DNA of 64,000 bases from Oxalobacteraceae bacterium OTU3CAMAD1 (GTDB taxonomy: Bacteria; Pseudomonadota; Gammaproteobacteria; Burkholderiales; Burkholderiaceae_D), in contig CP099650.1 in the NCBI GenBank assembly GCA_024123915.1, positions 4,340,001 through 4,404,000 on the forward strand, in the 5' to 3' direction. Below, in pieces: positions 45,267 to 54,143 of this stretch (positions are counted from its first letter, which is position 1; every line of letters starts with the position of its first letter). The notes below the pieces were generated by a model. That model was not told the origin of the DNA. It saw nothing but the letters and a program-made list of their open reading frames with translations, and did no database searches. The translations under genes and the position numbers were made by a program.

Positions 45267-46103
45267 ATGGATAACAGCGCGGGCATCCAACCGACGACCT
45301 TGTCGGCATTGATCGCGCTGGTGCGCGAGCATACCGGCATCGCCATGAGCGACCGCAAAAGCCTGCTGCTGGAGCGGCGCTTGCGGCCGCGGATGCTGGC
45401 GCTCGACATCGGCAGCTACCAGGGCTACGTGCAGCGGGTGCGCGACGACGACGCCGAGGTGCCGCACTTTATCGACCTGGTCACCACCAACGACACGCTG
45501 TTTTTCCGCACGCAGCATGTGTGGGACTACGTGGAGCAGGAGTTCCTGCCGCGCTGGTGGCGAGCGCATCCGGGCGAGACGCTCAAGGTGTGGTCGGCGG
45601 CCACCTCCAGCGGCGAGGAGCTGTATTCGATCGCCATGCTGTGCGAGCAGTTTCGGGCGGCCACGCCGGGTTTTCGCTACAAGATCCTGGCCACCGATAT
45701 CTCGCGCCAGATGCTGGCGCTGGCTGGCGCGGGCAAGTACGCCGGCAGATCGGTCGAGCGCCTGATCGCCTCGCATCCAAAGTTAGTGAAAGAGTATTTC
45801 GAAGTGAGCGGCGATGGCCTGCAGGTGGTCGATGCGCTGAAGAACCATGTCACTTTGGCCCAGCACAATTTGCTGACGCCGCTGCGACCGACGGCGGCCT
45901 TTGCGGATCACCCGTTCGATCTGGTGTTCCTGCGTAACGTACTGTTCTACTTCGATCGCGAACACCAGTTAAAGGTGCTTCAGCAAGTCCGCCGCAGTAT
46001 GGCGCGCGAGGCCCCCTTGATCCTGGGCGAATCCGAATCGATCACAGGCCTCGACACCGCCTGCCAGTTCGAGCGGCCGTTGATTTACACTTTTAATAGC
46101 TAA
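45267..46103 (+). CDS. cheR: chemotaxis protein methyltransferase
   Basis: 278 residues, 8 bp after the receptor. It has the CheR N-terminal helical domain (LIALVREHTGIAMSDRK) and the SAM-binding domain: TNDTLFFRTQHVWDYVEQ, VWSAATSSGEELYSIAML (SAM motif), ILATDISRQML, DLVFLRNVLFYFD and a terminal LILGESESI. It methylates glutamates of receptors, most obviously the one encoded upstream. The conserved Arg of the usual 'C-R-N-V' is kept as LRNV. Confidence 0.94.
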   Translation: MDNSAGIQPTTLSALIALVREHTGIAMSDRKSLLLERRLRPRMLALDIGSYQGYVQRVRDDDAEVPHFIDLVTTNDTLFFRTQHVWDYVEQEFLPRWWRAHPGETLKVWSAATSSGEELYSIAMLCEQFRAATPGFRYKILATDISRQMLALAGAGKYAGRSVERLIASHPKLVKEYFEVSGDGLQVVDALKNHVTLAQHNLLTPLRPTAAFADHPFDLVFLRNVLFYFDREHQLKVLQQVRRSMAREAPLILGESESITGLDTACQFERPLIYTFNS

Positions 46104-46107
46104 ACAG

Positions 46108-46683
46108 ATGATTGCCACCCTCCCCCCGATCAGCGACACCGTCGTCCTGCCCACACTGGACTGGAATACGGTCGACGACGCGGCCGGCCGCCTCAGCGGT
46201 CCGTTCCAGCATGTCAACATCGGCGAGCTGAAGATCGGCGGCCGCAACGAACAACTGAAGGCGCTGCTGGGCTCCTGTGTCGGCATCGCCTTCCTGTGGA
46301 AAAAACGCGGCCGCTGCGGCCTGGCCCATTGCCTGCTGCCGGAAGCCGCCGGCCCGCAATTGGAACTTGGCGCGCGCCACGTCAGCCACGCGGTGCCGTC
46401 CCTGCTGCGCCTGATGGGCGCGACGGTCGCCGATTACGCCGACATCGTGGTGGTGGTGGCCGGCGGCGGCATGATGCTGGATGCCTGCTCGTCGCGCTTC
46501 CAGATCGGCCAGCAGAACGCCGACGCGGCCCGCAAATACCTCAAACTGTACGGCCTGAACGTGCTGGAATGCCGCGTCGGCGGCAAGACGGGCCGCACCC
46601 TGGCCGTCGACTGCGCCACTTGCACTTATCAGATCGACGACATCACCGCCCAGCCTCGGGAACGCCGCCATGCACATGCTTGA
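46108..46683 (+). CDS. cheD: chemoreceptor glutamine deamidase CheD
   Basis: 191 residues, 4 bp after cheR. Family motifs are the catalytic LGSCVGIAFL (Cys) and CGLAHCLLP (His), with a GGGMM segment and INxGxRN-like IGQQNADAARKYL further on. CheD deamidates glutamines in receptors and can couple to CheC or receptors for adaptation. The N-terminal 50 residues (LDWNTVDDAAGRLSG) are an extension relative to short CheD proteins. Overlaps the CheW gene by 14 bp. Confidence 0.88.
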   Translation: MIATLPPISDTVVLPTLDWNTVDDAAGRLSGPFQHVNIGELKIGGRNEQLKALLGSCVGIAFLWKKRGRCGLAHCLLPEAAGPQLELGARHVSHAVPSLLRLMGATVADYADIVVVVAGGGMMLDACSSRFQIGQQNADAARKYLKLYGLNVLECRVGGKTGRTLAVDCATCTYQIDDITAQPRERRHAHA

Positions 46684-48211
46684 ACAGAAAACGCCCGCCG
46701 CCGGCCCGACCGAACTGTTCGGCTCCTTCGTGCTGGGCCCCGACGAATTCGCCCTGCCCGCGCTTTGCATACGCGAAGTGGTCAACTTCCCCGACAAAAT
46801 GACCGCGCTGCCGCTGTCGCCCGCGTTTTTGGAAGGCATGTTCACCCTGCGCGGCAGCGTCATCCCGGTGGTCAACCTGGGCCGCGTGTTCAACCCGGCC
46901 GCGCCGGCCGCCGAGCCGACGCACAAGATCGCCATCCTCGATTACGACGGCGTGCTGGTCGGCATCCTGTTTCACGCCACCGGCGAAATCCTGCGCGTGC
47001 GGCCCGAACAGCGCAGCACGCTGAGCTACGCGTCCGGCGAGAGCCACGGCGTGGTGGCCGGCACCATCCTGCTCGAGGACGGCGCCCGGCTGCTGCAAGT
47101 GCTCGACCCGGCCGCGCTGGCGCGCATCGAAAACGTGCCGCAGGTGCTGGCGCTGCAAGGCGCAGGCCGCCAGGCGGCGAGGCGACACCAGGGCGAGCGG
47201 CGCCAATGCGTCAGCTTCCGCGTCGGCAGCTCGTCGTTCGCGCTGGAGATGGGCGCCATCCAGGAAATCATCCGCGTGCCGGAGATCCAGGCCTCGGTGC
47301 TGAACAGCGCCTTGTGCCTGGGGCGCATCAACTTCCGTGGCAGCCCGGTGGCGGTGGTGTGCTTCCACACCTTGCTGACGCCGGGCACCGCCAGCGCGCC
47401 GCCGCCGGGCGGGCGCGTGTTCCATCCCGACCAGCGAGTGGTGATCGCCCGCATCGACGACGCCACCATCGGCTTCCTGGTCGACTCGGTCGACAACATC
47501 GTCAACTTCTTCAGCGAGGAGATCATGCCGATCCCGATGCTGGGCAAGGCGCGCGCCGGCATGTTCGGCGGCTGCATCTCCAAGCCCGAGCTGGGCGACA
47601 TCATCCTGCTGGAGCACCGCCAGATCCTGTCGAGCGCCGAGATCGTGGCGATGCGCACCGGCCACGCCAACCTGTATCCCAAGGACGAACCGGGCGCCGG
47701 AGGCCAGGAAAACGGCCACGCGCGCCGCAACCAGCGCCAGGTCTACATCACCTTCGCGCTGGAGAACACCTACGCGATCGAAATCAAGCAGGTGCGCGAG
47801 ATCATCGACTATTCCGACGCCGTCACCCATACGCCGGGCATGCCGTCGTTCATGCGCGGCATGCTGAATTTGCGCCAGCAGATGATCAGCGTGATCGACC
47901 TGCGCAGCCTGTACCAGATGGCGCCGGCCCCGCAGACCGGCCAGGCAAAGATCCTGGTCATCGAGCGCGGACAGGACCGCTACGGGCTGCTGGTCGACGC
48001 GGTCGAGAACATCATGACCGTCAACGACAACCGCCGCTTCACCGCGCCGAAGATGATGCGCAACAGCAGCGTCAACGACGGCCCGCGCGGCGAGATGGAG
48101 GAAGTGATCGACATCGAAGGCGAAGGCGATAGCCACAAAACGCTCAGCGTGTTCGAGTGCGACCGTCTGCTGCAGCGTCTGGCGCGCGAAATGCCCGCAC
48201 TGGCGGCTTGA
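46670..48211 (+). CDS. chemotaxis coupling protein with three CheW domains
   Basis: 513 residues, about three times a normal CheW. CheW-like domains cover about 15-160 (FGSFVLGPDEFALPALCIREVV), 178-335 (CVSFRVGSSSFALEMGAIQEII) and 356-505 (VYITFALENTYAIEIKQVREII). Each has the receptor-binding G-x-x-N/F-x-R-G-x-x-x-P/S-V pattern (MFTLRGSVIPVVNL, RINFRGSPVAVVCF, MLNLRQQMISVIDL). A multi-CheW scaffold can bridge several receptors and kinases. No CheA is encoded in the operon, so it must couple to a kinase elsewhere. ATG 46676 is an alternative start. Confidence 0.93.
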   Translation: MHMLEQKTPAAGPTELFGSFVLGPDEFALPALCIREVVNFPDKMTALPLSPAFLEGMFTLRGSVIPVVNLGRVFNPAAPAAEPTHKIAILDYDGVLVGILFHATGEILRVRPEQRSTLSYASGESHGVVAGTILLEDGARLLQVLDPAALARIENVPQVLALQGAGRQAARRHQGERRQCVSFRVGSSSFALEMGAIQEIIRVPEIQASVLNSALCLGRINFRGSPVAVVCFHTLLTPGTASAPPPGGRVFHPDQRVVIARIDDATIGFLVDSVDNIVNFFSEEIMPIPMLGKARAGMFGGCISKPELGDIILLEHRQILSSAEIVAMRTGHANLYPKDEPGAGGQENGHARRNQRQVYITFALENTYAIEIKQVREIIDYSDAVTHTPGMPSFMRGMLNLRQQMISVIDLRSLYQMAPAPQTGQAKILVIERGQDRYGLLVDAVENIMTVNDNRRFTAPKMMRNSSVNDGPRGEMEEVIDIEGEGDSHKTLSVFECDRLLQRLAREMPALAA

Positions 48212-48230
48212 TACGGCGTCGGGTAAAGTA

Positions 48231-48264
48231 GCGGAGTGCCGGCGACCGCCGGTGCCGCTTTTTT
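48231..48264 (+). terminator. terminator after the chemosensory operon
   Basis: A hairpin with outer arms GCGG/CCGC and inner arms CCGGC/GCCGG around GACC is followed by TTTTTTA. It lies between the CheW stop and the DUF4197 start, whose ribosome site GAGG comes just after. Confidence 0.75.
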
Positions 48265-48277
48265 ATTGAGGTTCATC

Positions 48278-48973
48278 ATGTCCGCCGCTACTTCCCTCCG
48301 CGCCTTTGCGCTGCTCCCGCTTGGACTGGTCGCCGCCAGCGCCTTCGCCATTTCCCTGTCCGACCTCAGTAACAAGGACGCCACCGGCGGCTTGAAAGCG
48401 GCGCTGGAGCAAGGCTCGAGCCTCGCGGTCGCCAAGCTGGGCGCCGAGAATGGTTTTCTGAACAATGAGAAGGTCCGCATCCAGCTGCCGAAGATTCTGG
48501 AACAGGCGCGCCCACTGCTGCAAATGACGGGCAAGGGTCAGAAACTCGAGGAGCTGGTGGTGCAGATGAACCATGCCGCCGAAGCGGCCGTGCCGATGGC
48601 CAAGCCGTTGTTGATGGATGCGGTCAAGTCGATGAGCGTGACCGATGCCAAAAATATCCTCACCGGTGGCGAGACCTCGGTGACGGATTTCTTCCGTGAG
48701 AAGACGTCGGCCAAGCTGGCGGTGCAATTCCTGCCGATCGTCAAAAAGGTCACAGACCGCTCCAAGCTGTCGACCCAATACAATTCCACCATGGCGATGG
48801 CGCCGACCATGGGCTTGGTGTCGGAAGACCAGCGGACCGTCGAGGGTTATGTGACCAAGCGCGCGCTGGATGGGCTGTACACGATGATCGGTGAGGAAGA
48901 GAAAGCCATTCGTGCCGATCCGCTGGGGGCCGGCAGCAAGCTGATTGGCAAGGTTTTCGGGGCTATCAAGTAA
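48278..48973 (+). CDS. DUF4197 exported protein
   Basis: 231 residues from ATG 48278 (GAGG 7 bp upstream); an open 14-residue extension upstream overlaps the terminator and is unlikely to be used. A signal peptide (AFALLPLGLVAASAFA) is followed by helical sequence with the DUF4197 pattern: GLKAALEQGSSLAVAKLG, NGFLNNEKVRIQLP, the DYF-like VTDFFREKTS and ALDGLYTMIGEEEKAIR near the C-terminus. Function unknown; predicted periplasmic. Confidence 0.9.
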   Translation: MSAATSLRAFALLPLGLVAASAFAISLSDLSNKDATGGLKAALEQGSSLAVAKLGAENGFLNNEKVRIQLPKILEQARPLLQMTGKGQKLEELVVQMNHAAEAAVPMAKPLLMDAVKSMSVTDAKNILTGGETSVTDFFREKTSAKLAVQFLPIVKKVTDRSKLSTQYNSTMAMAPTMGLVSEDQRTVEGYVTKRALDGLYTMIGEEEKAIRADPLGAGSKLIGKVFGAIK

Positions 48974-49072
48974 TGCTGCTAAGCGCAGCCCGACTCTCAT
49001 ATATCGAGCATGATTTCTGCTCGGTCTGCCATCTTTAAGTGCACAGGACCCGGTCTCTTTTTTCGCGACTCA

Positions 49073-49240
49073 GTCTAATTTGGTCTATATCACGCGCGTT
49101 CGGTCTAATCGAGTCCCAAAATGGCAGTGGTGCCCGCTCGGTTAGACTGGAATCGCCTGTTCGATGAAAGTTTTCGACCGAATTAGACGGCCCGCTGCCC
49201 GAATAGACAGCGTTAGACCGCCGCAATCACGGTTTTAGAC
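49073..49240. repeat. phased TTAGAC hexamer array, left block
   Basis: Eight copies: GTCTAA at 49073 and 49103 and GTCTAT at 49083, then TTAGAC at 49142, 49183, 49213 and 49235 with ATAGAC at 49203. Start-to-start distances are mostly 10, 20, 22 or 41 bp, so the sites fall on about the same face of the helix. The last two copies lie inside the 3' end of the orphan gene; the copy at 49213 includes its stop codon. The gap 48974-49212 holds nothing else recognisable. Confidence 0.88.
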
Positions 49241-49680
49241 TGCTTTTGCGCCAAGTCCTCGGAATGGATTCTGAAGTTGCCAGCGCGGACCCAATGATCG
49301 TTGCCAGGAAAACGCAGCCAAACGAAACGCCAGGCATTACGTCCTTTTGCATGTCGGTTGGCGAACATCGATGGCGTTAGCGATCTATCGTCGTCGGACA
49401 CGATGCGGTCGCCCACGACTTTGGCAAATTCGACGACATCGCCATTGCTGGTTCGTAGCGTTGTCCCCTCCGGCAAAAAGACATTTTTCCACTGGAAACC
49501 GCGCATCGCTTGCCCGTTGCGTAAGGCAAGGCGCGCGGTTTCAGTGGCAAGCCAACGTTTCACGAGTTCAACCACGAAGGGTCCAGGTTTAACGCCAGGA
49601 CGATTATCCATCAGGAAGAATTCTAGATTGAGATAGTCAGTTATCGGGAGATAGATCGCTTGCTTCGCCTCGTACTTCAT
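49213..49680 (-). CDS. orphan protein with RAMA/DUF2924-like C-terminal domain
   Basis: 155 residues from ATG 49680, with GGAGGGAAT giving a strong ribosome site; upstream in-frame starts are not needed. The N-terminal part (IYLPITDYLNLEFFLMDN, then FVVELVKRWLATETARLAL) could form a small helical, possibly ribbon-helix-helix-like, module. The C-terminal part (about 65-140) reads FLPEGTTLRT, FAKVVGDRIVSDDDRSLTPS and RNAWRFVWLRFPGNDHW, the pattern of RAMA/DUF2924-type domains that are associated with restriction-modification and DNA-binding proteins. It is flanked on both sides by the TTAGAC array, with the right block covering its promoter. A DNA-binding, autoregulatory role is inferred. Codon usage and GC are lower than neighbours, suggesting transfer. 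Confidence 0.7.
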   Translation of the reverse strand: MKYEAKQAIYLPITDYLNLEFFLMDNRPGVKPGPFVVELVKRWLATETARLALRNGQAMRGFQWKNVFLPEGTTLRTSNGDVVEFAKVVGDRIVSDDDRSLTPSMFANRHAKGRNAWRFVWLRFPGNDHWVRAGNFRIHSEDLAQKQSKTVIAAV

Positions 49681-49700
49681 ATTCCCTCCAGTCGAAAATG

Positions 49701-49868
49701 GTCTAAAGCTTAGAGGGCGGAACGAAATCATCGTTCACTTTAGACTTTCGCTCCACGCGGTTAGACCAAATTAGACTTTCTCGTTGATTTTTTGGTCCAT
49801 TTTAGACTATGACCGACGAAATTTAGACTCGATTAGACTCGAAAGGCCGGGAATAGACCGAAATAGAC
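49701..49868. repeat. phased TTAGAC hexamer array, right block
   Basis: Nine copies: GTCTAA at 49701, TTAGAC at 49740, 49761, 49771, 49802, 49823 and 49833, ATAGAC at 49853 and 49863. From 49740 onward all eight have the same orientation and the steps are 21, 10, 31, 21, 10, 20 and 10 bp, that is whole helical turns. A further copy lies at 49966. The block is upstream of the orphan gene at 49213-49680. The rest of the gap to 50057 shows only the inverted repeat at 49978-49992. Confidence 0.9.
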
Positions 49869-49977
49869 CAAACCCCAAAACAAGGCAGGCGGCCGACCGA
49901 ACGCAGTCACTCCGATAGCCGGGCCCCAGATCAACGCGTGTAAGGACGCCGTCACATGCTCTCGCTTAGACTTGTCC

Positions 49978-49992
49978 TGACACGAGCTGTCA
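49978..49992. promoter_or_regulatory. 15-bp inverted repeat before the 50058 gene
   Basis: TGACA-CGAGC-TGTCA has perfect 5-bp arms and ends 65 bp before ATG 50058. It could be an operator; no promoter elements are clear nearby. Confidence 0.35.
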
Positions 49993-50057
49993 GATGAGTT
50001 AGAGTTCGAAGCACGCTACCAACTACAGCAGCCCCATAACACGTCACGAAAATCTTT

Positions 50058-50393
50058 ATGGAACCTGTCACACAATTTACCGCTGAATTATCCTTTCATT
50101 TTAGAGAGCATGGTGCTGATCGGCAGCAGCGATTCGTTTTTGGTGAAAATCTGCATAGGCGTGTGCCGATGAAAATGGATGGCGTCATTGGCCTCAACAC
50201 GGTAGGAATGTGGGTGGGCGTCGCGCAAGGATTTCAAAGACATGACTCGACCACGGTCCGATGTGTTGTGCTTGAACCTAAACTTTTCGTTGACGTGATA
50301 AAGCCAGGTGTAAAGTTTGAGCTTTGGGACGGCGGCTTCTTCGCTTGCGGAAAAGTTATCGCGCGAGTTGACGCGGGATGGCGAAAACCTTGA
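50058..50393 (+). CDS. small hypothetical protein with elongation-factor-Tu domain-3-like barrel
   Basis: 111 residues. No strong ribosome site is seen, but the protein is coherent: VTQFTAELSFHFREHGAD at the start, a central MWVGVAQGF, and a C-terminal KPGVKFELWDGGFFACGKVI. That order (charged strand, then 'L-x-x-G-x-x-F-x-L-x-D/E-G-x-x-x-x-G-x-V') is the pattern of translation-factor C-terminal barrels and of small stand-alone proteins sharing that fold. No GTPase domain is present. Function unknown. It shares the accessory islet with the orphan RAMA-like gene. Confidence 0.55.
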   Translation: MEPVTQFTAELSFHFREHGADRQQRFVFGENLHRRVPMKMDGVIGLNTVGMWVGVAQGFQRHDSTTVRCVVLEPKLFVDVIKPGVKFELWDGGFFACGKVIARVDAGWRKP

Positions 50394-50518
50394 GTACACG
50401 AGCTAGCCGTCCTGCAACGGAAGAACCGGAGATAACTGGAAGCGCCGTCGACGCTTATACCGCACTCCGGGGCCTTCTGCGGGAAACCTTTTAGTGGGAT
50501 ACGTTATGCTGCTCTTTG

Positions 50519-52306
50519 TCAGTTTGACCGCAATTGAATGTCCCGGACGCCCGGCTTACCCAGCTTCCCTGGCAAGTCTTTAGGCTTGGTCGCGCCAGAC
50601 GCGACAATCGTTACTTTGGTGAACCGAAGCTCGCGCACCCGTTCGCCATGCACCTTGAAGCCCGTGCAGCGCGCGGGCATCGCGCAGTCGAAAGTGGCGA
50701 CGCCGACCGGTCCGGCGACGAAGAACTTGCCGCCGCCGGCATAGTCCATCGATAGCTCGCCGCGGGGAAAGGTCATCACCAGCTTGCCTTCCTTGCGCGC
50801 CACGGTGTACAGCACGCGCAGCTCGTCGCTGTAATATTGGCCCTCATACGCGCGCATGTCCTTGGGGGACAGCGCCGGCTTGCGGCCCCGCAGTGCCGGC
50901 TGGGCCGCGCCATTCTGGTGTAGAACGAAGCGCGGCGACAAACCATTCTTGCCGGGCGCATCGAAGCTGAAGCGCGCATCGACCGCCTTGGCAAAAAACG
51001 CGCGCTCGGCCGACGCGTACAACGGTAACTTACCTTGCCCGGTGCATTGAATCATCAGGCCGCCATCTTCGCTCGTGAAATTGCAGCCGAAGTCCGGTCC
51101 CAGGGCATAGAATCCGGCCACCGCCGCCAGTTGTGACTTGTCGAGCTTCACTTCGGCAGGGTATTGCTTGGGTGCCGCAGCAACGGGCTTGGGAGCGAGC
51201 TCACGGTCAAGATAGATGTCGGTGATCTGACGAGAAAGTTTGACCGGATTAACGCTGCGCGCATTGGCCAGCACGACGACGGTGAAGTGCTGGCTCGGGA
51301 AGCGCGACATCAACGAGATGTATCCGCCGACGGTGCCCAAATGTTCGACCAACTTCAAGCCCCGGTAAGTGTCGAAGTACAAACCGGAGGCGTAGTTGAC
51401 CGGCGCGCCGCTGTTGAGCACGCCAGCTTCCAGCATCCTCGTCTGGACCTCCTTGCCGCCGATCCGGCCGTCGTCAAAATTAGCGTCCCACAGCGCCAGG
51501 TCCTCCGCTGTCGTGAGCACGTCGCTCGGTCCTGGCGCCACCTTGCTCACCGGTGAATATCGATAGGCGCCATCCTGCGCGAGCTGGTACGACAGCGCGC
51601 GGTTGGGCACGAGTTCGGTATGGCTCGCCAGGAAACGCGTGTGCTTCATGCCCAGCGGATCGAAGATGCGCTCTTTCGCGAACGCGCCAAGTGGCTTGCC
51701 GGACACCCGCTCGACGATCGCCGCCAGCACGACGTAGCCCGTATTGTTGTACAAGTGTTCGACACCTGGCGCGAAGTTCAGCGTGCGCTGCTGTTTGAGC
51801 ATGGTCAGGAGGTCGTCCGAGGTCGCGACGTCATCGTATCGCCAGCCGGCCAGATAGAGCAGGTTCGACGAATCACGCAGGCCGCTGGTATGGTGCAACA
51901 GATGGCGGATCGTAATCTTATGTTTAAGGTCTGGCCACTCCGGCAAATATTTGCGCATATCGTCGTCGAGCGCCAACTTGCCGTCGGCGGCGAGCAACTG
52001 AATCGCGAAGGCGGTGAACTGCTTGGAGATGGAACCGATGTTGAACACCGTCTCGGTAGTAATGGGTACGGCGCGCTCAAGGTCGGCCATGCCATAGGCC
52101 TTGCTGAGCACAACCATGCCGTCGCGGATGACGACCACCTCGGCGCCGGGCACATTGGGCTGCTTCCATTTTGCGAACAGGGCTTCGACTTGCTGCTCGG
52201 GGGATAGCGACGCCTCGGCGGTGACAATGGCGGGGTCGGCCGCGCTGCCGGCCAACGGAAAGGCCAGCAGCAGTGCTGCCGCAAAGGCGAGGTGCGTCGG
52301 TTTCAT
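50519..52306 (-). CDS. serine hydrolase, beta-lactamase/class C-like, with C-terminal domains
   Basis: 595 residues from ATG 52306. A signal peptide (HLAFAAALLLAFPLAGSA) precedes a beta-lactamase-fold domain (about 40-370): S-x-x-K in GSISKQFTAF, Y-x-N in LYNNTGYVV, and an HLGTVGGYIS segment for the third motif (H-x-G). The C-terminal 200 residues (AAVAGFYALGPDFGCNF..., RAYEGQYYSDELRVLY) resemble lipocalin-like domains that follow such hydrolases. Probably a periplasmic esterase or peptidase and not an antibiotic-resistance enzyme. The start lies 4 bp after the ligase stop, so the two may be co-transcribed. Confidence 0.88.
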   Translation of the reverse strand: MKPTHLAFAAALLLAFPLAGSAADPAIVTAEASLSPEQQVEALFAKWKQPNVPGAEVVVIRDGMVVLSKAYGMADLERAVPITTETVFNIGSISKQFTAFAIQLLAADGKLALDDDMRKYLPEWPDLKHKITIRHLLHHTSGLRDSSNLLYLAGWRYDDVATSDDLLTMLKQQRTLNFAPGVEHLYNNTGYVVLAAIVERVSGKPLGAFAKERIFDPLGMKHTRFLASHTELVPNRALSYQLAQDGAYRYSPVSKVAPGPSDVLTTAEDLALWDANFDDGRIGGKEVQTRMLEAGVLNSGAPVNYASGLYFDTYRGLKLVEHLGTVGGYISLMSRFPSQHFTVVVLANARSVNPVKLSRQITDIYLDRELAPKPVAAAPKQYPAEVKLDKSQLAAVAGFYALGPDFGCNFTSEDGGLMIQCTGQGKLPLYASAERAFFAKAVDARFSFDAPGKNGLSPRFVLHQNGAAQPALRGRKPALSPKDMRAYEGQYYSDELRVLYTVARKEGKLVMTFPRGELSMDYAGGGKFFVAGPVGVATFDCAMPARCTGFKVHGERVRELRFTKVTIVASGATKPKDLPGKLGKPGVRDIQLRSN

Positions 52307-52310
52307 AGAC

Positions 52311-53984
52311 TCAAACCGTCGGCAACTGGTAGTCCCTAAACTGCTCGCGCAATTTGTTTTTCTGTATCTTGCCGGTGCCGCCAACGGGCAATGCCTCGGC
52401 GAACACGACGTCATCCGGCAACCACCACTTGGCGACCTTGCCGGTGAAGTGCGCGAGCAGTTCGTCGCGGCTCACCTGCTGCCCCGGCCGCAGTACCACC
52501 ACCAGCAGCGGCCGCTCGTCCCACTTCGGATGCGCGACGCCGATGCAGGCCGCCTGCATCACCGCCGGGTGCGCCATGGCCACATTTTCCAGGTCTATGG
52601 TGCCAATCCATTCGCCACCGGACTTGATGACGTCCTTGCTGCGGTCAGTGATCTGCATGAAGCCGTCCGCGTCGATGGTGGCAACGTCGCCGGTGGGGAA
52701 CCAGCCGTCCTCCAGCACATCGCCGCCCTCGTCCTTGAAGTAGCTCGCCAGCACCCATGGGCCCTTCACCAGCAGATGCCCGTAGCTGACGCCATCCCAC
52801 GGCAACTCCTTGCCATCGTCGTCGACGATTTTCATGTCCACGCCAAAGATCGCATGCCCCTGCTTTTGCAGGATGGCGCGCTGCTGCTCCTTCGGCAATT
52901 CCGTGTGCTTGCTTAGCAAGCCGCCGGTGGTGCCGAGCGGCGACATTTCCGTCATGCCCCAGCCGTGAATGACCTCGACACCGAATTCGTCGATCAAGGT
53001 GTTCATCATCGCCGGCGGACAGGCCGAGCCGCCGATCACCGTGCGGCGGAAGGTCGAGAACTTCAGCTTGTTCTGCAACGCGTAGTTGATCAGCCCCAGC
53101 CAGACGGTCGGCACACCGGCCGAGAACGTCACGCGTTCGCTCTCGAACAGCTCGTAGACCGATTTGCCGTCCAGCGCGGCACCGGGGAACACCATCTTTG
53201 CGCCCGACAGCGGCACCGAGTACGGCAGTCCCCAGGCGTTGACGTGAAACATGGGCACGACCGGCATCACCACGTCGCGCGAGGAGACGTTGAGCGCGTT
53301 CGGCATGGCCGACGCATACGCGTGCAGCACCGTCGAACGGTGGGAGTACAGCGCGCCCTTGGGGTTGCCCGTGGTGCCGGAGGTGTAGCACAACGTGGCA
53401 GCCGTGTTCTCGTCGAACTGCGGCCAGGCGTAGTCGTCCGAGTGCGCGCCGATCAGGCTTTCGTAGCACAGCAGATTGGGTATCTTCGTTTCGGCCGGCA
53501 TGCGGTCGGCGTCGCCCATCAGGATGAAGCCCTTGACCGTCTTGCAATGGGGCGCGATGGCCTCAACTAGGGGCAAGAAACAGAAATCGAACAGCAAATA
53601 CTGGTCCTCTGCATGGTTGCAAATGTAGGCAAGCTGCTCGGGATGCAGGCGCGGATTGATCGTGTGCAAGACGGCGCCGGAACCGGAGACGCCGTAGTAC
53701 GCTTCAAGATGACGATAGCCGTTCCATGCCAGGGTGGCCACCCGCTCGCCCTGCTCGACGCCGAGCCCGTGCAGCGCGTTCGCCAGCCGCTTGGCGCGCT
53801 GATGGCATTCGCGGAAAGTGTAGCGGTGCAAGTCGCCCTCCACCCGCCGCGAGACGATCTCACTGCCACCGTAGTGCCGCGCGGCGAACTCGATAATGCT
53901 GGAGATCAGCAAGGGCTGGCTCATCATCTGCCCCATCAATGGAGCCGCTGGAACCGCTGGACTCTCCGAACTCTTGAATTGCAT
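52311..53984 (-). CDS. long/medium-chain fatty acid-CoA ligase (DmdB/FadD-like)
   Basis: 557 residues from ATG 53984 (GGAG upstream). ANL-family motifs: [70 protein letters not shown] and the C-terminal Lys in [14 protein letters not shown]. The sequence best fits the group containing 3-(methylthio)propionyl-CoA and medium/long-chain ligases. It activates a fatty acid for oxidation, in keeping with the beta-oxidation genes at 31-43 kb, though it lacks the shared operator motif. Confidence 0.92.
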   Translation of the reverse strand: MQFKSSESPAVPAAPLMGQMMSQPLLISSIIEFAARHYGGSEIVSRRVEGDLHRYTFRECHQRAKRLANALHGLGVEQGERVATLAWNGYRHLEAYYGVSGSGAVLHTINPRLHPEQLAYICNHAEDQYLLFDFCFLPLVEAIAPHCKTVKGFILMGDADRMPAETKIPNLLCYESLIGAHSDDYAWPQFDENTAATLCYTSGTTGNPKGALYSHRSTVLHAYASAMPNALNVSSRDVVMPVVPMFHVNAWGLPYSVPLSGAKMVFPGAALDGKSVYELFESERVTFSAGVPTVWLGLINYALQNKLKFSTFRRTVIGGSACPPAMMNTLIDEFGVEVIHGWGMTEMSPLGTTGGLLSKHTELPKEQQRAILQKQGHAIFGVDMKIVDDDGKELPWDGVSYGHLLVKGPWVLASYFKDEGGDVLEDGWFPTGDVATIDADGFMQITDRSKDVIKSGGEWIGTIDLENVAMAHPAVMQAACIGVAHPKWDERPLLVVVLRPGQQVSRDELLAHFTGKVAKWWLPDDVVFAEALPVGGTGKIQKNKLREQFRDYQLPTV

Positions 53985-54143
53985 GGCACGCTCCGCAACA
54001 TGGTTATTTATGCAAACAAGTGTGGACGGGCGGAACAAGCACCGTCAACGGTTTTCGATGCTGCAATGCAGCACCGGAAGCCTGCGGTAAAATCATCAAA
54101 CTACCGGCGGTCATCCGCCGAACCTACTTGAACGGATACTATT

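Noticed and set aside
49073..49868. TTAGAC repeats as a CRISPR or as transposon ends
   Set aside because: Units are six bases with helical spacing and no spacers of constant length; there is no transposase and no long terminal inverted repeat at the islet edges.
50519..52306. Beta-lactamase resistance gene
   Set aside because: The fold and S-x-x-K/Y-x-N motifs are shared with esterases and peptidases; the long C-terminal domain argues for a housekeeping periplasmic hydrolase.
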